DNA of 64,000 nt from Hoskinsella mucinilytica (GTDB lineage Bacteria > Bacillota_I > Bacilli_A > Erysipelotrichales > Erysipelotrichaceae). The notes beneath the pieces are model-generated. The model searched no databases, had not been told where the DNA came from, and worked only from the letters and a program-made list of their open reading frames with translations. Every line of letters begins with the position of its first letter. Within the stretch, counting starts at the first letter, position 1. A program made the position numbers and the translations under genes. The stretch covers positions 1-64,000 of the forward strand of contig NZ_JBEQZJ010000012.1 in assembly GCF_045223415.1 (NCBI RefSeq). Reading direction: 5' to 3'. Below, in pieces: positions 42,391 through 50,542 of this stretch.

Positions 42391-42476
42391 TATTCGAAAC
42401 GAAATACAAGTTTTTCTTTACAAACGTACAACGTTGTATTATAGTATAGGTACAACGATATACTAAAACGTTGTAC
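42391..42476 (+). promoter_or_regulatory. Divergent promoter with LacI-type operators
   Basis: Operator 1: perfect palindrome TACAACGTTGTA (42427-42438). Operator 2: inverted arms GTACAACG (42450-42457) and CGTTGTAC (42469-42476). The promoter TTGTAT (42435-42440), 18-base spacer, TATACT (42459-42464) lies within them, so a bound repressor would block polymerase at both hexamers. A further imperfect GTATTCG/CGAAATAC repeat (42391-42408) is close to the regulator gene. Confidence 0.75.
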
Positions 42477-42499
42477 TAACGAGAAAAAGGAGAAATAGA

Positions 42500-43867
42500 A
42501 TGAAAAAAGTAAGGATTGGAGGAGGTCAAGGCTTTTGGGGCGATAGTCCGGATGCTGCCATTCATATGGTTAAAAACGGTGACCTCGATTATTTGGCATG
42601 TGATTATTTGGCAGAATTAACGCTAAGTATCATGCAACGACAAAAGAGAAAGGATCCCAAGGCGGGATATGCAAAAGATTTTCTGCACTTGATGGACGTG
42701 ATTCAAGAAGAAGCATACCAAAAAAAGATCGGAATCATTACAAATGCCGGTGGTATGAATATCGAGGGTGCTGTTCAAGCATTGCATACACAAGCCAAAA
42801 GTAAGGGAATGACAGGGTATAAGATAGGCTATGTACTGGGAGATGATATCAAGGATCAAATAGATACTTTGATACAAGAAGGCATGGAATTTAGAAATAT
42901 GGATGATGGTAGGCATATCAATGAAATCAAAGATCGCATTGTGAATGTCAATGTCTATCATGGCTATGAACCAATTGTCGAATGCTTACATCAAGGTGCT
43001 GATGTCGTCATAACTGGACGTGCAGCTGATTCTGCATTATTTCTTTCTCCGCTGGTAAAGGAGTTTGGATGGGCAAAGGATGACTATGATCAACTAGCAA
43101 GAGGTATCATGGTCGGTCATTTATTAGAATGTGGTGGACAAGGTTCTGGTGGTAACTTTGATTATGATTGGAGAAGTGTTCCGGATATGGACCAATTGGG
43201 ATTTCCTATCGCAGAGATCAATGAAAAAGAACTTTATATTACAAAAGCTTCCAATTGTGGTGGTTTGATCAGTGAACAATCCGTGAAAGAACAATTCTTA
43301 TACGAAGTACATGATCCTGCAAATTATCTAACACCGGATGTCAATGTGGATATTTCAAAGGCTACGATTCACCAAGTAAAAGAAAATGTGGTACAAGTTG
43401 ATGGAATTCATGGAACTACAAGACCGGATAATTTAAAACTTTGTGTAGGCTATCATGCCGGCTATAAAGTAGAAACCTATTTAAGCTTTGCTTGGCCGGA
43501 TGCTTATGAGAAGGCAAAATATGCTGCGGATATCTTGATGAAGAAGTTAAAACGCAAACACCTTAAGGCAGAAGAAATTCATATATCCTATGTTGGATTG
43601 AATGCATTGCATCTTGATGTAGCAGATATGTCAGAGGAAATGGTTCAACGAATGAATGAAGTTGTTCTTCGAATCGCTATTCGTACATTGGACAAAGAGG
43701 AAGCATATAAGATCATTCCTGAGATTTCACCAATGCAGTTAAACGGTCCTCCGCAAGCAAGTTTCTTTGGTGGAAGAGCTAAGGTTCATGAGGTAATTGG
43801 CTTATGGCCAACATTTATTCCAAGAGATGCTGTAAAGCTCAGTGCTCATATATTGGAGGTGAAATAA
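42500..43867 (+). CDS. AtuA-family protein (DUF1446)
   Basis: 455 residues. DUF1446/AtuA proteins are named after an acyclic terpene utilisation gene, but their reaction is not established. Recognisable elements: RIGGGQGFWGDSPDAA at the N-terminus, YLACDYLAELTLSIMQRQ, TNAGGMN, ITGRAADSALFLSPLVKEFGW and LLECGGQGSGG. Longer relatives carry a C-terminal domain that here is encoded by the next gene, which overlaps by one base (TAATG). Driven by a LacI-controlled promoter together with a CoA-transferase, which suggests catabolism of an organic acid via its CoA ester. Confidence 0.85.
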   Translation: MKKVRIGGGQGFWGDSPDAAIHMVKNGDLDYLACDYLAELTLSIMQRQKRKDPKAGYAKDFLHLMDVIQEEAYQKKIGIITNAGGMNIEGAVQALHTQAKSKGMTGYKIGYVLGDDIKDQIDTLIQEGMEFRNMDDGRHINEIKDRIVNVNVYHGYEPIVECLHQGADVVITGRAADSALFLSPLVKEFGWAKDDYDQLARGIMVGHLLECGGQGSGGNFDYDWRSVPDMDQLGFPIAEINEKELYITKASNCGGLISEQSVKEQFLYEVHDPANYLTPDVNVDISKATIHQVKENVVQVDGIHGTTRPDNLKLCVGYHAGYKVETYLSFAWPDAYEKAKYAADILMKKLKRKHLKAEEIHISYVGLNALHLDVADMSEEMVQRMNEVVLRIAIRTLDKEEAYKIIPEISPMQLNGPPQASFFGGRAKVHEVIGLWPTFIPRDAVKLSAHILEVK

Positions 43868-44196
43868 TGTCAGAAATATATTTACATGAGATTGCACATG
43901 GAAGAAGTGGGGATAAAGGGGATACTAGTAATGTATGTGTATTCGCAAGAGATCCAAAAGATTATGAATGGATCAAAAAAGAGGTAACGGTGGAAAAGGT
44001 CAAGGAACATTTTGGCGATATGATAAAAGGGGATATCATTCGATATGAAGTACCATCTTTACATGGATTTAATTTCGTGATGCATCATGCTTTGGGTGGT
44101 GGAGCAACCTTATCACTTCGCTTAGATACATTAGGAAAGTCTATGGGAAGTGCATTTATGAGAATGAAGATTCATAAGGATGAAGATCATGAGTAA
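43867..44196 (+). CDS. AtuA C-terminal-type small protein
   Basis: 109 residues. It starts with IAHGRSGDKGDTSNV, matching the conserved C-terminal domain of long AtuA proteins (RSGDKGD.xN motif), and ends with GATLSLRLDTLGK. Here it is a separate polypeptide: it begins at the TAATG junction with the DUF1446 gene after GGAGGTG. It should form a complex with the preceding protein. An upstream in-frame codon at 43804 exists but lies in the previous gene without a good ribosome binding site. It overlaps the CoA-transferase start by eight bases. Confidence 0.82.
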   Translation: MSEIYLHEIAHGRSGDKGDTSNVCVFARDPKDYEWIKKEVTVEKVKEHFGDMIKGDIIRYEVPSLHGFNFVMHHALGGGATLSLRLDTLGKSMGSAFMRMKIHKDEDHE

Positions 44197-45382
44197 ACAG
44201 GCATTAGAAAACTTAGTGGTATTAGATTTGACCAGAGTATTGGCAGGTCCTTATGCGACAATGATATTGGCAGATATGGGCGCAAAAGTCATTAAGATCG
44301 AAATACCCGGTAAGGGAGATGATACAAGAAGTTACGCTCCTTTTCAAAATGATGAAAGTATGTATTTTGCAAATTTTAATCGAAACAAACAAGGAATCAC
44401 ATTAAATTTAAAAAGTGAAAAGGGAAAAGCAATCTTTCGATCTTTGGTCAAACAAGCAGATATCGTTGTGGAAAACTTTCGACCGGGTGTCATGGAAAAG
44501 TTAGGTCTTGGTTATGATGACTTAAAAAAAATCAATGATCGCTTGATCTATGCATCCGTAAGTGGATTTGGTAGTTATGGTCCTTATGCAGATAGAGCAG
44601 GTTATGATATCATATCTCAAGCTATGGGAGGCTTGATGAGTGTTACAGGACAACCGATGGATGCTCCAACCAGAGCTGGTAATGCGATGGGAGATATTCT
44701 CGGTGGATTGAATCTTACCATTGGTATCTTGGCTGCGGTCCATGCTAGAAGTATTACAGGAGAAGGTCAAAAAGTAGATGTCGCATTGGTTGATTGTGTT
44801 GTTTCTTCCTTAGAGGCTGCGTTTCAACGCTATTTCAAATCAAAGGAAATACCTCCTCGCATGGGAAATCGTTATGCAGCTGTTGCTCCTTATGATTCTT
44901 ATCGGGCAAAAGACGGATATTATGTGTTAGGATGTGGAAATCAAAAATTTTATGAAATCCTATGTCGTGATATTCTTAAACAACCACAATTGATCGAACA
45001 TAAATTATTTTTGACACTTCAAGATCGTGTGTTACATCATGAGGAGTTAACACCGTATATAGAGGCGTGGTCAATAAAGTATACGGTAGAAGAGGCAGTG
45101 AACCTTTTGATGAGCTATGGTCTTCCTGCTGCTCCTATTTATGATTTGAAACAAATCAGTGAAGATCCTCATATCGCCCAGGCAAGAGAAATGTTAGTAG
45201 AATTAAGACATCCTGTCATTGGAGATATGAAGGTGAGTGGTTGTCCTATCAAATTAATGGGTACCAAACCGGAAATAAAAACACCGGCACCTACTCTTGG
45301 ACAAGATAATATAAAAGTATTAGAAAAGCTTGGTTTTAGCATGGTACAGATAGAAGAACTTAGAAGAGAAAAAATCATATAA
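44189..45382 (+). CDS. Class III CoA-transferase (CaiB/BaiF family)
   Basis: 397 residues. Family III enzymes move CoA between carboxylic acids through an aspartyl-CoA anhydride. The N-terminal LDLTRVLAGPYATMILADMG and VIKIEIPG, DVVENFRPGVM-type segment (IVVENFRPG), GYDIISQAMGG, and the catalytic Asp region GNAMGDILGG are present. Start is the ATG after AAGGATGAAG, overlapping the previous gene; the ATG at 44180 falls within that site. It ends the LacI-controlled operon. Substrate unknown; with AtuA proteins an unusual branched or hydroxy acid is plausible. Confidence 0.92.
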   Translation: MSKQALENLVVLDLTRVLAGPYATMILADMGAKVIKIEIPGKGDDTRSYAPFQNDESMYFANFNRNKQGITLNLKSEKGKAIFRSLVKQADIVVENFRPGVMEKLGLGYDDLKKINDRLIYASVSGFGSYGPYADRAGYDIISQAMGGLMSVTGQPMDAPTRAGNAMGDILGGLNLTIGILAAVHARSITGEGQKVDVALVDCVVSSLEAAFQRYFKSKEIPPRMGNRYAAVAPYDSYRAKDGYYVLGCGNQKFYEILCRDILKQPQLIEHKLFLTLQDRVLHHEELTPYIEAWSIKYTVEEAVNLLMSYGLPAAPIYDLKQISEDPHIAQAREMLVELRHPVIGDMKVSGCPIKLMGTKPEIKTPAPTLGQDNIKVLEKLGFSMVQIEELRREKII

Positions 45383-45412
45383 AAAAAGGGCTGTGACGAT
45401 TGTCATGGCCCT
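45381..45412 (-). terminator. pepF terminator
   Basis: On the minus strand a stem with AGGGC/GCCCT ends (45412-45408 with 45391-45387) and inner TGAC/GTCA pairing runs into seven T residues. In the plus direction the T-run is poor, so it mainly serves pepF. Confidence 0.75.
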
Positions 45413-45479
45413 AACTGTATTTGTCCTTAACGTTGCTTATAAATAAGATCTGGTTCTTTTTATATCCGTAACCAAATCT

Positions 45480-47243
45480 TCATCTGCATTTTTCATCTGT
45501 TAAGGAAAGGAATTCATCAATTCTATCCGCAGCGGTGTTTAAAGCACTTCTCCAAAAGTTGATATCACATAGATCAATACCCATGATACTTGCGACATCT
45601 TCTACATCCATAACAGTGGTTGCTTTTAACATCTCTTGGTATTTTGGTAAAAAGTCATCCTTCATCTCTTCATATTTTACAACCAAACCTCTAGCAAACA
45701 ATCCACCAAAAGCATAAGGGAAGTTATAGAAGCTTAGATCCGCAGAGTAATAATGAGATTTGTTGATCCACATGTAAGGATGCAAATATTCTGGATCTAG
45801 ACCATCACCATAAGCTTCTTTCTGTGCATGAAGCATGATATTCTTTAATTCATCTGCATTTAAGAATTCATTTTTTCTACGCTCAACGACTTCCTGTTCA
45901 AAGAGGAATCGAGAATAAATATCACACATGATCTGTGTGAGATCTTGTAGTTGATTTTCAATCAAAGCAATCTTTTCATCACCATGAGCGGCATCGATAG
46001 CAGCATTCATAATAATGTTTTCATTAAAGGTACTTGCTGTTTCCGCAACAGGCATAGAATAATCCCAATTCATTGGACGATGTTCTTCAATCATCATGCC
46101 GTGATATGCATGACCTAATTCATGTGCAAGAGTTACGATATCACCCAAAGAACCATCGAAGTTTGTTAACACACGACTTTGTTTTGCGAAAGGAAGATTC
46201 TCACAAAAAGCGCCGCCAACCTTTCCTTTATGTGGGAAGAAATCAATCCATTCTTCATCAAAAGCACGTTCCATCATATCTGCCATATCTTTCGCAAAAG
46301 GACGGAAATGATCTAGCAAATATGTTTTTGCTTCTTCTACGCTATATTTCTTGTTGCTATTTCCCAAAGGAGCAAACAGCTCATACCAAGGTAAGCCATG
46401 TTCATATCCTAACAAATCAGCCTTACGTTTCAAGTATTGTTGGAATTTCGGGAAGAATTCCTTCATTGCCGCAAACATAGCATCTAATGTTTCTTTTTTC
46501 ATGCAAGATTGATGTAAGGTCATCATCAAAACAGAATCATAACCACGTAACTCACTTACTGTGTTTGCCTGTCCTTTGATACTATTCAATGCAAAGGCAA
46601 TGGTATCTTTCACAGCCTCATAGCTTTTTAATTCTGCTTCATAAGCAGCTTTTCGTACTTCCTTATCAGCATCATAAGCCATATTTCGTATGTCAGATAG
46701 GGTAGTAGATGTTCCTTGATAAGTTACATCCATCGTTGATGTCACAAATTCTCTTAAATTGGACCATGCATTGCCTGCATTTAGATCCATCAAAGACAAT
46801 ACATTTTCTACCTCATCGGAAAGTAGATATTGTGCATCTCGTTTTGTTGTAGTCAATAGATATGCGTATTCTTTTAATAAATCATGCTGTTCAATCAATG
46901 CCTCTAAATCTTTTGTTTCAGCAATATAACGATTGAATCGTGAAATAGGTTCACTCATTTTTGATCCTAAGGCCATCAAACGACTGAGATAAGTAGAAGT
47001 CATTGCATCTGTTGTATCAGTGCTTTGACGTAAATTCATATAGGCACTCAGTGGATACATAAGATTACGATATGCTTCTAATCTGGTTAGTATTTCCACA
47101 AGTGTCGCTATTGTATCCGTTCGATTCAATTCTTTAGAAAAGTCTTGAATGGAATCAATGTAGTTCTCAAGTTTTTTGAAATCCTCTTGAAATTTTGGAT
47201 CTTCATAGTCTTTATATAAGACAGATAGAGACCATTCTTTCAT
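45480..47243 (-). CDS. pepF: Oligoendopeptidase F (M3 family)
   Basis: 587 residues, a cytoplasmic zinc metallopeptidase that degrades short peptides. The catalytic motif AHELGHAYHG (HExxH) and the downstream zinc Glu in NENII-type segment (ETASTFNENI) are intact. The N-terminal helical domain (about 1-110) and the C-terminal YPYMWINKSHYYSADLSFYNF-like region (HPYMWINKSHYY) fit the PepF group. An extended -10 (TGATATAAT, hexamer 47279-47274) lies 30 bases upstream of the ATG. Probably completes breakdown of peptides brought in by Opp. Confidence 0.94.
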   Translation of the reverse strand: MKEWSLSVLYKDYEDPKFQEDFKKLENYIDSIQDFSKELNRTDTIATLVEILTRLEAYRNLMYPLSAYMNLRQSTDTTDAMTSTYLSRLMALGSKMSEPISRFNRYIAETKDLEALIEQHDLLKEYAYLLTTTKRDAQYLLSDEVENVLSLMDLNAGNAWSNLREFVTSTMDVTYQGTSTTLSDIRNMAYDADKEVRKAAYEAELKSYEAVKDTIAFALNSIKGQANTVSELRGYDSVLMMTLHQSCMKKETLDAMFAAMKEFFPKFQQYLKRKADLLGYEHGLPWYELFAPLGNSNKKYSVEEAKTYLLDHFRPFAKDMADMMERAFDEEWIDFFPHKGKVGGAFCENLPFAKQSRVLTNFDGSLGDIVTLAHELGHAYHGMMIEEHRPMNWDYSMPVAETASTFNENIIMNAAIDAAHGDEKIALIENQLQDLTQIMCDIYSRFLFEQEVVERRKNEFLNADELKNIMLHAQKEAYGDGLDPEYLHPYMWINKSHYYSADLSFYNFPYAFGGLFARGLVVKYEEMKDDFLPKYQEMLKATTVMDVEDVASIMGIDLCDINFWRSALNTAADRIDEFLSLTDEKCR

Positions 47244-47304
47244 GTAACATACTCCTTCCTTATAAACAGCATTATTATATCACGTTCTTATGAGTTTATG
47301 CATC

Positions 47305-47952
47305 CTAAGCCTCTTTTCTTTTACGAGAATGCATGTAAATAAGATATCCTGTGAAAATCAGTACCATGCTGTAGGCAACCATGATAGGGAAGGATACTTC
47401 AATAGTTTCAAATAATGTAATAGAACCGAATAGAAAAAAGAAAAAGGAGCTGCCTACTTTCACACAATCTTCGCTCACATGAGAGAAAATCAATTTCCCG
47501 GCAAAAATGCCAATCAGATTCGCTAAAAACAGACCTAGTGCGCTACCCAAAAAAACCTGAAAGTGGGCATCCATGTGATCAGCGGCGAGCGCCACGGTAG
47601 CAAGCTGTGTTTTATCACCTAATTCAGCAAGCATAAAGGTAAGGGCAATGGATAGTGCAGGAATACGTAAAGCAATATGTTTGCCTTCGCCTTCTTCTTC
47701 AGATGTTTTTAAATTCCATAATCCAAAGCCTAAAAACATTGCGGCAGCAGCAAGTTTTACCAATCTGATCGGGATCAAATCACCTATGAGGTCACCCGCA
47801 CATACAGATAGTGCAGATATCATGCCGATTCCCAATGCCATACCTATGACAACCGTTTTTACTCGATAACGATTGCATAAAGCCATTACCATTAATTGTG
47901 TTTTATCTGCCATTTCCGCAAGGAAAACCAAAAGAAACGTATGAAACATCAT
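47305..47952 (-). CDS. UPF0016/GDT1-family cation transporter
   Basis: 215 residues and six membrane segments in two repeats. The family signature E-x-G-D-K-T appears twice, as EMADKTQ (variant with Ala for Gly) and ELGDKTQ. Members (GDT1, TMEM165, MneA) move Mn2+ or Ca2+ out of the cytoplasm. GGTGAT is four bases before the chosen ATG (47952), the second of three consecutive ATGs. Manganese export is the most likely bacterial role; no riboswitch was seen upstream. Confidence 0.88.
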   Translation of the reverse strand: MMFHTFLLVFLAEMADKTQLMVMALCNRYRVKTVVIGMALGIGMISALSVCAGDLIGDLIPIRLVKLAAAAMFLGFGLWNLKTSEEEGEGKHIALRIPALSIALTFMLAELGDKTQLATVALAADHMDAHFQVFLGSALGLFLANLIGIFAGKLIFSHVSEDCVKVGSSFFFFLFGSITLFETIEVSFPIMVAYSMVLIFTGYLIYMHSRKRKEA

Positions 47953-48016
47953 CATTATCACCAATATACTGTATGAGAAAAACGCAAGTAGTATGCGTAA
48001 AACAAGAGAAGCATAG

Positions 48017-48038
48017 AAAAAGGCTGATTTCTCAGCCT
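48017..48038 (-). terminator. Terminator of SNF2-pyrR-M42 operon
   Basis: Minus strand: AGGCTGA/TCAGCCT (48038-48032 with 48027-48021), loop GAAA, then T residues. Confidence 0.85.
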
Positions 48039-48046
48039 CTTTTATC

Positions 48047-49075
48047 TTAAGCTTCCATCATATAAGCCATAACCAACTTCATGGTAGCTTCCAATCCTTC
48101 ATAATGAGTACGCTCCATTCCATGACTTGCATGAACACCTGGACCAATCAATGCACCACGTATATTATTACCACCTTTTAAGGCTGCACTGACATCACTA
48201 CCATATTGTGGATAAATATCTACGGCATAAGGAAGTTCGTTTTTCTTCGCAAGATGGATCAGCTTATTGGTCATATCATAATCATATGGACCACTGGAAT
48301 CTTTTGCGCAAATACTAACATCATATTCTGTACAAGCTAAATCTAAACCAATACAACCCATATCTACCGCAATCAGCTCTTTGATAGAGGAAGGAATCCA
48401 TGCCATTCCATGACCTACTTCTTCATAACTACTTATCATAAATATCGTATCATAAGCAGGAGTCGCATTGGTATCTTTTAATTCTTTCAATACGCCAAGC
48501 AATGCGGCTACACTGATTTTATCATCTAGAAAACGTGATTTGATAAAGCCACTATCTGTAATTTGTACCTTAGGATCATAAGCAATAAAATCACCATTAC
48601 AAATACCAAGGTTTTCTACATCTTCTTTTGTTTTTACTACTTCATCAATTCGCACTTCCATATGTTCGATGCTACGCTCTTTGCTGGCAGCATCCGGATA
48701 TACATGAATGGCCGGTGATGTATTTAAGATCGTACCGGTATACACTCTTTGATCTCTGGTATAAATCTGACAATACTCGCCATCTAAAGTAGGAACGATC
48801 GGTCCTCCGACTTTCGTTAAAGCAAGAAATCCATTTGGTTTGATAGAACGTACCATCAAGCCTAAGGTATCACAATGAGCACAATAGCCAATGGTCTTCT
48901 CATTGCTTTTTCCTTTGACATAAATCAAAAGATTACCTTTTTCACTCTTGGATGTTTCATAACCTAACGATGTAGCTTCTTGTTCCACAAAGCTGATTGC
49001 TTTCTTTGTATAACCACTTGGGCTATCGATTTGTAAAAGCTCTTTCGCAAAATTCAATACATAATCCTTATTCAT
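48047..49075 (-). CDS. M42-family metallopeptidase
   Basis: 342 residues. Cobalt/zinc aminopeptidase of the M42 family (also annotated as endoglucanase-like). Metal-binding and catalytic elements are intact: AHCDTLG near residue 61, FLDDK near 180, SYEEVGHG near 213, AVDMG near 233, and the final HASHGMERTHYEG. It starts 12 bases after the coiled-coil gene with AGGAGG, and is the last gene of a four-gene minus-strand operon. Probably a cytosolic peptidase forming dodecamers. Confidence 0.92.
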   Translation of the reverse strand: MNKDYVLNFAKELLQIDSPSGYTKKAISFVEQEATSLGYETSKSEKGNLLIYVKGKSNEKTIGYCAHCDTLGLMVRSIKPNGFLALTKVGGPIVPTLDGEYCQIYTRDQRVYTGTILNTSPAIHVYPDAASKERSIEHMEVRIDEVVKTKEDVENLGICNGDFIAYDPKVQITDSGFIKSRFLDDKISVAALLGVLKELKDTNATPAYDTIFMISSYEEVGHGMAWIPSSIKELIAVDMGCIGLDLACTEYDVSICAKDSSGPYDYDMTNKLIHLAKKNELPYAVDIYPQYGSDVSAALKGGNNIRGALIGPGVHASHGMERTHYEGLEATMKLVMAYMMEA

Positions 49076-49087
49076 AAGTTCCTCCTG

Positions 49088-49999
49088 TTATATTGATTGA
49101 TAAAGCTTATTTAGCTTGTTATCTAAGGTAAGTTTTCGCTCTAAACATGCGCATTTTTGATTTAATAATTCATCTTGTAACTGAATCAAGGAAGCAAGCC
49201 CTTTGTTTAGTTTCGCTTTGCTATCATTGATTTTGGAAAGCGCCATGAAATCAAATAGGACATTATCTAAAAAGATATCTGAAAATTTCAACCATTCATC
49301 CATTTGAACCTCAGGCAATTCGATATTGGAAACATCACGTAATTCCTTTTGAAATCTACGCATATCCTTTTGAATCTGCGCAATGCTTTGTTGTGCTTCA
49401 TCAACATGGGAATGTTTGATCATAGAAGATACCATTCCACCACCGGCGATATCATAAATGCCCCAAGAGGAAGCACTATCTAGTTCTCGAACCGCATGTT
49501 TTAGTTGATCTGTCACCACATAACTTGCTTCAATTGCTTCTTGAAGTTCTTTTTCTAACATTGTTTCTTGTTCAAGCTTATCATATAGTTGTTGTACTTC
49601 TTCTTTTTTAGGTCCTTTTAAAGCTTCTTCTTTTTGTAGACGTTGTAACGCTTCTCGTATTGCATCCTCTTGTGATATTTCTTCTTCACAATGTACTAAT
49701 TCTTCATTAATGAGGGCTGTTTCTTCTTGTAATTGTTTGAGATATAAGGCTGCCTGTAAAGCCTCTTGTTCCTCTTTGATCAAACGTTCTTCTTTATCTT
49801 TGGCAATCCATGCCATAATACTGGAAAAAGAAGCATGCTTTAGTTTCTCTACATCCTTATTTTCCTTCTTTACCATGGCATAAGCTACCTCTAGCTTCGC
49901 ATTATTTTGTTCAAAACGTTTCTCTAATTCTCTTTGATAATCCTTCATTGATTCGATTTTCGCAAGTCGATGCTTTAATTCAGCGATTTCTTTGTTCAT
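49088..49999 (-). CDS. Coiled-coil protein of unknown function
   Basis: 303 residues, not recognised. Most of the chain is charged alpha-helix with long coiled coils (about 1-50 and 68-185), interrupted by a Gly-rich segment SSWGIYDIAGGGMVSSMIKHS at about 189-209, then helix again. No membrane segment or nucleotide motif. Start is the ATG after AAGAGGA; an open frame continues upstream to 50041 but overlaps pyrR. Its place between pyrR and an M42 peptidase gives no obvious role. The Gly-rich hinge between coiled coils suggests a membrane-interacting or structural element, which is speculation. Confidence 0.7.
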   Translation of the reverse strand: MNKEIAELKHRLAKIESMKDYQRELEKRFEQNNAKLEVAYAMVKKENKDVEKLKHASFSSIMAWIAKDKEERLIKEEQEALQAALYLKQLQEETALINEELVHCEEEISQEDAIREALQRLQKEEALKGPKKEEVQQLYDKLEQETMLEKELQEAIEASYVVTDQLKHAVRELDSASSWGIYDIAGGGMVSSMIKHSHVDEAQQSIAQIQKDMRRFQKELRDVSNIELPEVQMDEWLKFSDIFLDNVLFDFMALSKINDSKAKLNKGLASLIQLQDELLNQKCACLERKLTLDNKLNKLYQSI

Positions 50000-50018
50000 A
50001 AGAATCCTCTTTTCTGTA

Positions 50019-50534
50019 TTATTTACTGATATAAATACCATCTAGATCATCAATTTCTTTTACCTTAACACGAATAACTTCTTGTAATGAGCTAGGGATA
50101 TTTTTCCCTATATAATCAGCTCTGATAGGAAGTTCTCGATGACCTCGATCTACCAATACAGCCAATTGAATTTCATTGGCTCTACCAAAATGCATGATCG
50201 CATCCATGGCGGCACGCACAGTTCTGCCTTTGAATAACACATCATCAACAAGGATGACTTTTTTATTTTTTACCGGCATCTCCAGATCGGGGATCGGATA
50301 AGCATCTTCTAAATCATCTCTCCAATGGCTGACATCAAGAGCGTAACATGGTACCTGACAATTTTCGATTCCCGCAATCATATCCGATAAGCGTTTTGCC
50401 AGAATTTCACCACGTGTCTTGATACCGACAAATACCAGGTCTTCAACACCTTTGTTATGCTCAATGATTTCATGTGCGATTCTTGTCATTGATCGTCGCA
50501 TACCGATTTCATCTAATATTTCTTTTGTTTCCAT
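50019..50534 (-). CDS. pyrR: Bifunctional pyrimidine regulator/uracil phosphoribosyltransferase PyrR
   Basis: 171 residues, normal size. PyrR binds pyr mRNA leaders to attenuate pyrimidine genes and has weak uracil phosphoribosyltransferase activity. The PRPP-binding motif VILVDDVLFKGRTVRAA is at about residues 94-110, and VDRGHRELPIRADYIGK is the conserved RNA-binding-face segment. It is eight bases after the SNF2 gene with AGGAGG. No pyr biosynthetic genes are adjacent, so it would act in trans. Confidence 0.94.
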   Translation of the reverse strand: METKEILDEIGMRRSMTRIAHEIIEHNKGVEDLVFVGIKTRGEILAKRLSDMIAGIENCQVPCYALDVSHWRDDLEDAYPIPDLEMPVKNKKVILVDDVLFKGRTVRAAMDAIMHFGRANEIQLAVLVDRGHRELPIRADYIGKNIPSSLQEVIRVKVKEIDDLDGIYISK

Positions 50535-50542
50535 AAGTCCTC

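Noticed and set aside
45387..45412. Terminator for the CoA-transferase operon
   Set aside because: The stem is good, but T-run is only on the minus strand; assigned to pepF instead.
46073..46480. 135-codon plus-strand frame inside pepF
   Set aside because: Antisense to the catalytic region of PepF, no ribosome binding site, unnatural composition.
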